Shown here: piece after piece, positions 17,106 through 24,905 of the stretch
How the letters are laid out: each line of letters opens with the position of its first letter
Position numbering within the stretch: position 1 is the first letter of the stretch
Source of the DNA: Akkermansiaceae bacterium
GTDB lineage: Bacteria; Verrucomicrobiota; Verrucomicrobiia; Verrucomicrobiales; Akkermansiaceae
DNA length: 55,863 bases
Assembly (NCBI GenBank): GCA_015062055.1
Contig: SUVK01000009.1
Coordinates: 1-55,863 of the forward strand
Direction of reading: 5' to 3'
Translations under genes and position numbers: made by a program
The notes under the pieces: generated by a model
What the model was told of the DNA's origin: nothing
Database searches by the model: none
Seen by the model: only the letters and a program-made list of their open reading frames with translations

Positions 17106-18224
17106 TTAGTATTCTTGTACCGGTGTGGTGAGGTGAAGTAGTGCGTCTTTCAAATCTTGAGCTGTTACGTCTTCGCTCAAGACGGGGTGTCCAAGGCTAT
17201 TCAACAGGACAAATCGTATGCTGCCCGAGCAGAACTTTTTGTCCTTTGCCGTTTTGTCCAAAGCGGTTTCGATGTCGATGCGGGGTGGTAACTCCAGCGG
17301 CAGCTCCAGAACTCTCAGGGTGCGCAATATCTCTTTGCTTTCGCCCGGGCTGATTTTGCCGTATTTGGCAGAAAGATAGAGGGCGGCGCGTATACCCAAG
17401 CTTACCACCTCGCCGTGCAAAAGTTCTCCGTACGGCACACTGGCCTCTATGCCGTGCCCCAACGTGTGCCCGAAATTCAGGTAGGCTCGTACTCCCTTCG
17501 TTTCTTTCTCGTCGGCCTCAACAATGCGGGCTTTTATCTCGATGTTTTCGGCTATAAGTGTCGGCAGATGCTCGATGGTGTTCAGCGAAAATCCTAAATC
17601 AATTTCATCGGCGAGGCGTTGCAGGGCTTGCAACATGCGTGGGGCGCGTATAGCGGCGTGCTTCACCATTTCGGCCATGCCTTCGCGGATAACCCGCGGT
17701 GATAAGGAAAGCAGGGTAGTGGGGTCGGCCACTACCATCTTGGGCTGATAAAATGCGCCTATCAGGTTTTTGCCGGCGCTTATATCGACTGCTGTTTTCC
17801 CGCCTACCGAGCTGTCTACCTGTGCCATCACGGTTGTCGGTACCTGTATAAAGGGTATGCCTCGGTAGTAGATAGAGGCAATAAAGCCTGCCATATCTCC
17901 TACTACGCCACCGCCCAGGGCTATGACGAAACTGCTGCGGTCGTGACCTTCTGCCACCATTTCGTTGACCAGTGTCTCTACCGTACTCAGATTCTTGCTC
18001 TGTTCTCCGGCCTCAAATACGTGTAGGCTGTGTTCATACTCTGCATCTTGCAGACTTTGTACCAATCGTTCTGCGTACAGCGGGCATACGTTGCTGTCCG
18101 TTATTATGGCGGCCTTGCCGCTCATCCTCAGACGTTCGCATAAATACCCCACCCTATCAAGTGCCCCATTCGCTACGTGCACCTGATACGATTTCTCCCC
18201 GAGTGATACGTCTACCGTCGCCAT
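17106..18224 (-). CDS. aroB: 3-dehydroquinate synthase
   Basis: Second step of the shikimate pathway: DAHP to 3-dehydroquinate, using NAD and a divalent metal. The 372-aa length is usual. Motifs are typical: [11 protein letters not shown] with the NAD-binding glycines (about 103-113), [20 protein letters not shown] (about 127-146), NLIGAFYQP, and the metal-binding His residues in [10 protein letters not shown] and [12 protein letters not shown]. The ATG at 18224 starts 6 bases after a -10 TATAAT, so the message is predicted to be leaderless. Two aminopeptidase genes follow in the same direction. Confidence 0.95.
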   Translation of the reverse strand: MATVDVSLGEKSYQVHVANGALDRVGYLCERLRMSGKAAIITDSNVCPLYAERLVQSLQDAEYEHSLHVFEAGEQSKNLSTVETLVNEMVAEGHDRSSFVIALGGGVVGDMAGFIASIYYRGIPFIQVPTTVMAQVDSSVGGKTAVDISAGKNLIGAFYQPKMVVADPTTLLSLSPRVIREGMAEMVKHAAIRAPRMLQALQRLADEIDLGFSLNTIEHLPTLIAENIEIKARIVEADEKETKGVRAYLNFGHTLGHGIEASVPYGELLHGEVVSLGIRAALYLSAKYGKISPGESKEILRTLRVLELPLELPPRIDIETALDKTAKDKKFCSGSIRFVLLNSLGHPVLSEDVTAQDLKDALLHLTTPVQEY

Positions 18225-18230
18225 AGCTTT

Positions 18231-18259
18231 ATTATAAAACCCTTTTTACCCTTCCGCAA
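18231..18259 (-). promoter_or_regulatory. Promoter of aroB, leaderless
   Basis: Minus strand: -35 TTGCGG (18259-18254), 17-base spacer, consensus -10 TATAAT (18236-18231). Transcription should begin at or within a base of the ATG at 18224. Confidence 0.7.
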
Positions 18260-18330
18260 GCCTTTTATGTGTCCGTAATCTCTATCTTTTCCTCATTTCT
18301 TCCATCTTTTTCTCCTCTTTTTACTGAAAA

Positions 18331-18358
18331 TTCTAAACGAGAAGCTTCTTATTTAGAA
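18331..18358. promoter_or_regulatory. AT-rich interrupted palindrome upstream of peroxiredoxin
   Basis: TTCTAAA (18331-18337) and TTTAGAA (18352-18358) form an inverted pair around an inner AGAAGCTTCT palindrome. It shares the half-site TTCTAA/TTAGAA with the next element and may be a second binding site for the same regulator. Confidence 0.4.
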
Positions 18359-18372
18359 AAGACAAACTTTTT

Positions 18373-18387
18373 TTAGAAATATTCTAA
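18373..18387. promoter_or_regulatory. PerR/Fur-like inverted repeat upstream of peroxiredoxin
   Basis: TTAGAA-ATA-TTCTAA is a perfect 6-3-6 palindrome and resembles the 7-1-7 boxes of PerR/Fur regulators (for example TTATAAT-n-ATTATAA). It ends 8 bases before a -35 candidate of a peroxiredoxin gene, a classic PerR target. The regulator itself is not in the window. Confidence 0.5.
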
Positions 18388-18395
18388 GAAAAGTC

Positions 18396-18424
18396 TTGCA
18401 TTGTGATAGGAAAAGTGGTAATTT
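18396..18424 (+). promoter_or_regulatory. Candidate promoter of the peroxiredoxin gene
   Basis: -35 TTGCAT (18396-18401), 17-base spacer, -10 TAATTT (18419-18424). It implies a leader of about 65 bases before the ATG at 18496, unlike the leaderless genes nearby. Confidence 0.5.
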
Positions 18425-18495
18425 GTGCGCAGCAAAGCGAGCCACAAGCTCAACAAGTGAAAAATCAACCAAAACAAAATAGAAAACACACCATT

Positions 18496-19080
18496 ATGTT
18501 AGTAGGAAAAAAAGCACCGGAGTTCAGCGCGAACGCAGTAGTAAACGGCAACATCGAGAGCAACTTCAGCCTCGAGCAATACAAGGGCAACAAGTACGTG
18601 GTCTTGTTCTTCTACCCCAAGGACTTCACCTTTGTATGCCCCACAGAGCTGATCGGCTTCCAGAATGCCTTGGCTGAGTTCGAGAAACGCGACACGGCAG
18701 TTGTCGGTTGCTCCACCGACAGCGAGTTCTGCCACTGGGCCTGGACCAACACCCCGCGCAACCAAGGCGGTATTCAGGGGGTAACTTACCCACTTGTCGC
18801 CGACATCAATAAAGAGATTGCCGCAGCCTACGATGTATTGGCAGAGGATGGCGATAAAGTAGCCTACCGCGGCTTGTTCCTTATTGACAAAGAAGGCGTT
18901 GTGCGCCACAGTCTGGTAAATGACATGCCGCTGGGTCGCAGCATCGACGAGGCCATCCGCATTGTCGACGCTCTGCAGCACTTCGAACAGTATGGCGAGG
19001 TATGCCCCCTCGGCTGGCAGAAGGGTGACAAGGCCATGACAGCCTCTCACGAAGGTGTAGCCGCTTACCTCTCCGAGTAA
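18496..19080 (+). CDS. 2-Cys peroxiredoxin (AhpC/TSA, Prx1 group)
   Basis: Reduces hydrogen peroxide, organic peroxides and peroxynitrite. The 194-aa protein has the peroxidatic Cys in FYPKDFTFVCPTE (about 37-49) and the resolving Cys in GEVCPLGW (about 167-174), the arrangement of typical 2-Cys enzymes, which form disulfide-linked dimers. I chose ATG 18496 (MLVGKKAPEF); the frame is open from 18403 but adds 31 residues not seen in the family. Upstream is a PerR-like box, suggesting peroxide-induced expression. No AhpF or thioredoxin reductase gene is adjacent. Gene use of preferred codons suggests high expression. Confidence 0.93.
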   Translation: MLVGKKAPEFSANAVVNGNIESNFSLEQYKGNKYVVLFFYPKDFTFVCPTELIGFQNALAEFEKRDTAVVGCSTDSEFCHWAWTNTPRNQGGIQGVTYPLVADINKEIAAAYDVLAEDGDKVAYRGLFLIDKEGVVRHSLVNDMPLGRSIDEAIRIVDALQHFEQYGEVCPLGWQKGDKAMTASHEGVAAYLSE

Positions 19081-19130
19081 GCCCACTATCGTGATACTGC
19101 AAGAAAATCGTTCATAAGACAAGAGGAGAA

Positions 19131-19162
19131 AAGCGGTCTCAGGAGCAATCCTGAGGCCGCTT
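19131..19162. terminator. Terminator between peroxiredoxin and res
   Basis: A 14-bp stem (19131-19144 with 19149-19162, one G-T pair) closed by a GCAA tetraloop. It separates two convergent genes. Neither side has a long T-run. Confidence 0.75.
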
Positions 19163-19179
19163 GAATGTTTAATGTTGAA

Positions 19180-22100
19180 TCAATGGATATCAATCAGCTT
19201 GGAGACCGGGCCACAGAACTTGATGGGGTTGTGCGTTTGTCGGGCAAGTGCCTTGAAGTGAGCGCGTGCACATTGAATCTTGAGGTCTTCTTTTGTTCGT
19301 AAATCGACGGAAAGGTTGCTGCCTTTGGTTTCTACAACGAAGTAGAGAATGTCTTGGCCGTCTTCGTGTTTAACCATAGCCCAGTCGGGGTTGTATTTAC
19401 CCAGCGGTGTGGGTATGGTGAAACTGTCGGGCAATTTGATATAGAACTTTACGCTCTCATCCAAGTCTGCATCACGCGCAAAGTTGCGTTCGGGTTTTGA
19501 GCCCGAGTCGCAAACAATTTGCTCGGTGAGGCATTTTTCTGAGGTGGCAATCACATTTTTTATGTCACCCACCTGCTGCGGTGTCAGGAAGAGCTGTTTG
19601 CCATACTCTCGTTCACCTATAATGACGGGGCGGTAGCAAATGCCGTCTACCATCAGGGCTTCCAGCTCTCGTTGTATGCCTCTGATGATTCGGCGCAAGA
19701 ACTCGGCACAGTTATCGCGTACTTTGTTCAATACCGGCTCGGGCAAACTACGCAATATGCGCACTACCGTGCGGCGGGTCAGCTCCGTCTTGTCCACTAT
19801 TTCCGATACGATGTCCGGCACGGGGTTGTTCGAGGTGTCAATCACGGTGTGCTTGGTGCCTTTCAGCTCTGTGCTGATGCCGCCGTTTCTGTAAGTGATG
19901 CCCGCTATACCCATGCAGAGCAACACCGGCGGTATATTCAGTAAATCTTGCTGCACGTTGTTGACCACACGTCGTATCAATGTTTCCGTACTGAACTTCA
20001 CCTCGAAAATGGTGCGAGTTTTAATGCGCTCCCACAAGGCCAGGAAATGCGCGTTATCCCTCCATTTATCGCGAACTTTCAACTCATGGCGCTTGTTCGC
20101 ATCGGTAACTGATACCTTGCGTGTGGCTTCTGTCAGCACATGCAACAGCGCGTGTTGCATGGCGGGCCGTTGTTCTTCGGGTACAGCATCCAAACAGCTA
20201 TCGGGTAGTATAAAGGTTCCTTCCTGTAACTGTTGGTTGGCTGTATCACTCAGTTTACCTTGTGCATCAATAATGCCGGCAGCTGTGCAGCTTGCCAATA
20301 CCATTTTGCCGCGTTCTTGCCCCAGTAATTCTTCTTCTCCTTGGCGGGTGGGCAGGGTAACGGCCCCCAATAGCTGCGGCGTAACAACGCCGAACTTCAT
20401 GCCGTCTTCCTCATATTCATGTTGTAATTTTTCGGCAAACTCTTCGAAATGCTCTTTGGCAACAATCGTCAGGGTATTGACTCCTTCCTCCCTCACGCGT
20501 CGGCCGTGTTTATCCACGCATATTCGCAGCCCTCGACCAATGATTTGACGGCGCGATATTTCACTCGCGGTCTCAAAATCCGACCTCAACACACACACCT
20601 GAAACACATTCGGATTATCCCAGCCCTCTCGCAAGGCTGTGTGAGAAAAGATGAATTGCAAGGGCTCATCCAAACTTAATAATCGCTCCTTGTCGCGCAT
20701 AATCAGCTCGTAAGCGCGCTTGGCCGCATCGCTGCGGTCGTTCTCTTTGGTGTTCGTCCAAATCTCTTTCTTGCCTTTTTTATCGATGGAGAAATACCCG
20801 TCGTGCACGGTATCGGCTGCGGGCGGCGCACCGTCTGCCCATAAGCTGCGGTATTGAGGCAAGCTTGACCATTTATTGAACTCTCTTTCAAAAATCTCGG
20901 CATACCGACCGGGCTTCCGCCCGTTTTCATCATACTCACGGTAGTTTGATACGCTGTCCAAAAAGAACAGACTCAGCACCTTAATACCCTTGGGGCGTAA
21001 AAGAGCTGCCCTCTCAAGATGCTTTTTGATGGTCTCTCGTATCATTTGCTCCACTATCGCGGCGTTGTCGCTGCCGGTGTTGTCCTCTCCCGTGCCGATG
21101 ACCCCGATACTCTCGGGCGAAAAGAGCACGCCGTTCTCCTGTATCCGTTGTACGACGATACCGGTGTATATCTCGTTCCGGGTTACAAGGTCCAAGTTGT
21201 CACCCACGTGTACTTCCATATCTTTGCTTTTTCCTTGCAAATCTTGCAACAATCTTAGTTTGGCATAGGTTTCTCCCTTTTTCTCACCTACCTTCAGCAC
21301 CTTAATATAGGCTAACCCGCTTGTGTTTTTGCTGATGGTGCAACCTGCTACCTCAATGTGTTTTACCAGCTTTTGGTTGCTCGCCTCTACGGGGTTCAGG
21401 ATGTAAAGCGGGTGGCACAGGTTGCGGTGGGTGGCAGAGTAGCGCAAGGTACACAAGGGCTCCAGCAGGGCAATGCCGTTCAGCTCACCCTTTTCGCCCA
21501 CGTTTTGCGGCTCATCCACAATAACAATGGGGCGGCATTGGCGTATGTAATGAATGGGCTCCATGCCCCCTGTTTTCTCGTTGGCGGTGTACATTACACG
21601 CTGCGCCCCGCGCTTGGGGGTATCATTGTGCTCGGCTTCTTTTTGTATGGCGGTTATGGCTTGTATGGTGCATACCATAATCTCCAACTTATTGCTGCGG
21701 GCATAGTTGCATACCTCTCCAATCTTGGCACTGTCGTACAAGCAGGCATGCATGGCTACGCCGTCATACAGCGTGCGGAAGTGTTCGCGCATCAACTCGA
21801 TGCTCTTGAATACGCCCTCTTTAATCGCAATGCTCGGCACTACTATGATAAACTTGCTGAACCCGTAGCGCTTGTGCAGCTCGTATATGCTGCGCAGGTA
21901 AACGTAGGTCTTGCCCGTGCCGGTTTCCATCTCTACCGTAAAATCCCAAGCGGCGCGTAGCACGCTTTTCTTCTTTTTGCCTACGGTTTGCTCGGCAACG
22001 TAGCTTTTTCCCTCTGAGATGACTTGCCCGTTGCGCTCTTGTATACTTTGCAGGTTCTGCAATATCTCTTCATCTGTAAGGCTCAGCTTGTTGCCGGTGC

Positions 22101-22263
22101 CCAGGTCTGTGTCTCTCAGCCCCAGCTCCCCCTCCTTTGGTGGCAGCATTACGGTGAAGGGGCTCACGGCATGGCCTTGCCCTTCAAACAAATTGCATAC
22201 CGCCTCGATGGCTCGGTGTTGGTACGCTAAATCTGCCTCAAATTGCAACTTTACCTTGCTCAT
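19180..22263 (-). CDS. Type III restriction-modification system, Res helicase-endonuclease subunit
   Basis: The 1027-aa Res subunit: a superfamily 2 helicase/translocase with a C-terminal nuclease that cuts DNA when paired with Mod. Walker A is METGTGKT (about 111-118), Walker B IVDEPQ (about 248-253), and the late helicase motif reads RRQIIGRGLRI (about 585). A PD-(D/E)xK nuclease is visible near the end: NPDWA, then VVETKG (about 960-985). The protein looks intact and active. It is the last gene of a four-gene minus-strand cassette and starts 4 bases after mod ends. Length and motif order match type III Res proteins. Confidence 0.92.
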   Translation of the reverse strand: MSKVKLQFEADLAYQHRAIEAVCNLFEGQGHAVSPFTVMLPPKEGELGLRDTDLGTGNKLSLTDEEILQNLQSIQERNGQVISEGKSYVAEQTVGKKKKSVLRAAWDFTVEMETGTGKTYVYLRSIYELHKRYGFSKFIIVVPSIAIKEGVFKSIELMREHFRTLYDGVAMHACLYDSAKIGEVCNYARSNKLEIMVCTIQAITAIQKEAEHNDTPKRGAQRVMYTANEKTGGMEPIHYIRQCRPIVIVDEPQNVGEKGELNGIALLEPLCTLRYSATHRNLCHPLYILNPVEASNQKLVKHIEVAGCTISKNTSGLAYIKVLKVGEKKGETYAKLRLLQDLQGKSKDMEVHVGDNLDLVTRNEIYTGIVVQRIQENGVLFSPESIGVIGTGEDNTGSDNAAIVEQMIRETIKKHLERAALLRPKGIKVLSLFFLDSVSNYREYDENGRKPGRYAEIFEREFNKWSSLPQYRSLWADGAPPAADTVHDGYFSIDKKGKKEIWTNTKENDRSDAAKRAYELIMRDKERLLSLDEPLQFIFSHTALREGWDNPNVFQVCVLRSDFETASEISRRQIIGRGLRICVDKHGRRVREEGVNTLTIVAKEHFEEFAEKLQHEYEEDGMKFGVVTPQLLGAVTLPTRQGEEELLGQERGKMVLASCTAAGIIDAQGKLSDTANQQLQEGTFILPDSCLDAVPEEQRPAMQHALLHVLTEATRKVSVTDANKRHELKVRDKWRDNAHFLALWERIKTRTIFEVKFSTETLIRRVVNNVQQDLLNIPPVLLCMGIAGITYRNGGISTELKGTKHTVIDTSNNPVPDIVSEIVDKTELTRRTVVRILRSLPEPVLNKVRDNCAEFLRRIIRGIQRELEALMVDGICYRPVIIGEREYGKQLFLTPQQVGDIKNVIATSEKCLTEQIVCDSGSKPERNFARDADLDESVKFYIKLPDSFTIPTPLGKYNPDWAMVKHEDGQDILYFVVETKGSNLSVDLRTKEDLKIQCARAHFKALARQTHNPIKFCGPVSKLIDIH

Positions 22264-22267
22264 GGCT

Positions 22268-24187
22268 TCAGAATGCTTTTACTTTCAGTATGCCGCTTTG
22301 ATCCAGCGTTTGACAAAAACTCTTTTTGCGTGCATCCCCCTCATCTCCGTTTACCCCCTGCATGGTGTTGCTGCTGTCAAAAGCACTATCTCGCACATAG
22401 ACCACGCAGTCCTTGCCGTCGGGGTCTTCTTCCTCATGCCAGCGTGCGATGTCTGCTGCCAGCTCTTGCGCTTCCGTGCCGATGTGCGCATCAAAGCAAC
22501 AATAATATAAGCCGTAGCCCAAGCTATACACCGTGTGCCCCGCAATCTCTTTACTGCGACTGTCTTCCGTAAGCTCGATTCCTTGTTTCAACAGTACCTC
22601 GTAGAAAATATCTTCGCTCGTGCGCTCCGGCCGCAGGTTGCTCTCGTTCTCCAGTTGCAGGTTCAATTGCCCCGGCTCGGTGCTCCACGGCATCACGTTG
22701 CTGGTGTCCAGCTTAAATACGCGGAATCCTATATCCAAATTCTGCCCGCCAAGCCCTGCTTCTGCCTTTACCTTTTCTCCCGCTCGCCGTATGCGCTCCT
22801 TGCCTATCTCGCAGATGTTCACATATCCGGCTTTCGCCGCTGTTGAATCATTGTCGCAAAATTCGGGCATTTGCGTCAATATGAATCGGCAATTTTTATT
22901 TTTTTGTGCGTTATATTTGAGTATAGCGTGAGCTGTTGTGGCTGAGCCTGAAAAGAAATCTACAACTATAGAATCATCTTCAAGATTAGCGAGTGTTATT
23001 AGTCGTTCCAGTAATCGAACTGGTTTGGGCCCATCAAATACGCCTTTGTTCTCAAATAAAGATACAACTTCTTGAGCACCTTCCTGGCTATGCCCTACTT
23101 CTTTATGTAGTAATATTGATGTTGGAGCCATTCCTTCAAAACGTAGTTCTGATAAGAATCTCTTGATTCGAGGCGTTCCGTCTCCATCGGGTCCAAACCA
23201 AATTCTCCCATCTCGGAGTCTCTCGCAAAACGCGTTTTGCGAGAGCCTCCAGCAGCGTCCTGCTGGAGGCTCTACGACTCTTCCTGAAGGAGTCGTAATT
23301 GGATAATCGCATTCTTCGTTATATGTTTTAACGGAGATATCGCTTGACATCCATACTCCTCTGGGATCATTGTCCGGATTGGAATATCTTGCGTTTGCTT
23401 CTTCGGTACGTTCTAATCTTCCAATCCTAAATGTTTCTATATTCTTAGCAAACATCAGTATGTAATCATGGCTGTTAGAAACATATCTTGCATCATTTTT
23501 CGGGGAAAATGCTCTTTGCCATATTAGTTGAGCAATGAAATTTTTACTTCCGTAAATCTCATTGCAGCACTGTAGTAAATTACAATCTTCATGATCATCA
23601 ATACTAATAAAAATCACGCCATCATCACTCAGCAGCTCGCGGGCGAGCATAAGGCGGGGGTACATCATATTGAGCCAATCGGTGTGATAGCGGCCACTGG
23701 TTTCAGCATTGGCTTTGAATTTATCCTGCTGGCCGGTCAGGTTCAGATAATTTTGGATGCCGTTTTGATAATCATCGGGGTAGACGAATTCTTTGCCGGT
23801 ATTATAGGGAGGGTCGATATAAATCATTTTCACCTTACCGGCGTAGGATTTTTGGAGGAGCTTGAGCACCTCGAGATTATCACCTTCGATATAGAGATTT
23901 TTGGTGGAGTCCCAGTTTTTAGATTCTTCTTTACAGGGGCGGAGCGTGCCGAGGGAGGGTACGAGGGCATTACGGCGGGCGCGTGCTTTGCCGTGCCATT
24001 GCAGGCCGAAGAGTTCATCCTCTTTGGCAACATCGTTGCCGAGCAGTTGACGCAGGGCATCGAAATCTACCTTTCCCTCACGCACGACCGAGGGGAAGAG
24101 TAGCTGTAATTTAGCCAAGTTACCCGAGATGGGGGACTGGGACCGGAGCTCGGGAGAGTTCAACGTAAGTTTTTCAGGCGTTTTCAT
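22268..24187 (-). CDS. Type III restriction-modification system, Mod DNA methyltransferase
   Basis: Methylates adenine (N6) or cytosine (N4) in the target site and carries the target-recognition domain for Res. In the 639-aa product from ATG 24187 (MKTPEKLTL), motif IV is DPPYNTG (about 125-131) and motif I lies later as DFFSGSATT, the beta-group order of type III Mod enzymes. The middle, roughly 22860-23620, is clearly more AT-rich than both flanks, as expected for an exchanged recognition domain. Just inside it, 23220-23297 carries three adjacent inverted repeats although the encoded segment (TPSGRVVEPPAGRCWR) is a normal family motif. The first 14 bases overlap the upstream gene. The frame is open upstream to 24265, but that adds no conserved sequence. 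Confidence 0.92.
   Translation of the reverse strand: MKTPEKLTLNSPELRSQSPISGNLAKLQLLFPSVVREGKVDFDALRQLLGNDVAKEDELFGLQWHGKARARRNALVPSLGTLRPCKEESKNWDSTKNLYIEGDNLEVLKLLQKSYAGKVKMIYIDPPYNTGKEFVYPDDYQNGIQNYLNLTGQQDKFKANAETSGRYHTDWLNMMYPRLMLARELLSDDGVIFISIDDHEDCNLLQCCNEIYGSKNFIAQLIWQRAFSPKNDARYVSNSHDYILMFAKNIETFRIGRLERTEEANARYSNPDNDPRGVWMSSDISVKTYNEECDYPITTPSGRVVEPPAGRCWRLSQNAFCERLRDGRIWFGPDGDGTPRIKRFLSELRFEGMAPTSILLHKEVGHSQEGAQEVVSLFENKGVFDGPKPVRLLERLITLANLEDDSIVVDFFSGSATTAHAILKYNAQKNKNCRFILTQMPEFCDNDSTAAKAGYVNICEIGKERIRRAGEKVKAEAGLGGQNLDIGFRVFKLDTSNVMPWSTEPGQLNLQLENESNLRPERTSEDIFYEVLLKQGIELTEDSRSKEIAGHTVYSLGYGLYYCCFDAHIGTEAQELAADIARWHEEEDPDGKDCVVYVRDSAFDSSNTMQGVNGDEGDARKKSFCQTLDQSGILKVKAF
23220..23245. 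repeat. 26-bp perfect palindrome inside mod
   Basis: CTCTCGCAAAACG at 23220-23232 is followed immediately by its exact reverse complement at 23233-23245, with no loop. First of three adjacent inverted repeats within the coding sequence. Confidence 0.95.
23242..23273. repeat. 14-bp-stem inverted repeat inside mod
   Basis: Arms 23242-23255 and 23260-23273 are perfectly complementary around a 4-base loop (CGTC on the plus strand). It overlaps the preceding palindrome by four bases and the next repeat by one. Confidence 0.95.
23273..23297. repeat. 8-bp-stem inverted repeat inside mod
   Basis: TACGACTC (23273-23280) pairs with GAGTCGTA (23290-23297). The stem can extend by TTC/GAA across a one-base bulge, leaving a short loop. 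Confidence 0.9.
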
Positions 24188-24905
24188 TTTGAGGGGGTAA
24201 TAGACTAATAAGCTGATTGATAAGAGAATGACGCAAATTGCCGAGGGGGACACGTTTGCTCGCATTAAGTCGGCAAGCGTTTAACTGCGCACGCACGGCG
24301 GATAATTGTTGCAAAAGCGCGGCAACATCTGCATGGTGTTGTTGTGCTTGCTGTGGTGTGGGGAGGGCGCAATAGTTGATATTGCCGGCGATGGCCAGCA
24401 ACTGTTTATCGGTAGCTGTGTTAAGGGCATAGAGCGCACATATCCAACGGTTATAAAGGGCGCGCAAATGGGCGGGAAAGCCTTGGCGAATATCCATCTC
24501 TTGCACGAAGTCTGGGGGTAATTGCGCGGGCAATAACACTTTGACAAAATGCTCGCCAAAGCGGGCAGATAAATAAACGTCATTTTTATGTTGAATGAAC
24601 AACAACAATGGATTGCCGGAACCACGGTGTAAGAGCTCCGTTATCCTGTTGCGCCGGGGAGTGGTACACTCTGCGTTCAAGCACACATAAAAAATCATCA
24701 GCGCAACGGCATCTTCCGATTCCGGGATATCGGGCCAAATGGCATCATAAATGCAAGTATAGCGGGCAGATTTTACCTGCTCAAGAATCAAGACACCTTC
24801 ACCGCGTTTTGAAGCACAATTTGAAACGATATCCTCTTTGTTGACTGTGGCAAAGATATCAGCTATGGCGGTGGGCAGCATTTGCCGGATGAGTGGGTGC
24901 ATCAT
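24174..24905 (-). CDS. DUF4391-like protein of the restriction cassette
   Basis: A 243-aa soluble protein with no catalytic motif that I can name. Size, content and position between an SNF2 helicase and a Mod methyltransferase match the DUF4391 family; I make that call partly on context. The last third (about 190-240) is rich in Leu, Gln and Ala and could form a coiled coil (AALLQQLSAVRAQLNACRLN). Its ATG overlaps the helicase stop codon (ATGA), and its end overlaps the mod start by 14 bases, so translation of the three is probably coupled. It may be a structural adaptor between helicase and methyltransferase (inference). Confidence 0.65.
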   Translation of the reverse strand: MMHPLIRQMLPTAIADIFATVNKEDIVSNCASKRGEGVLILEQVKSARYTCIYDAIWPDIPESEDAVALMIFYVCLNAECTTPRRNRITELLHRGSGNPLLLFIQHKNDVYLSARFGEHFVKVLLPAQLPPDFVQEMDIRQGFPAHLRALYNRWICALYALNTATDKQLLAIAGNINYCALPTPQQAQQHHADVAALLQQLSAVRAQLNACRLNASKRVPLGNLRHSLINQLISLLPPQNENA

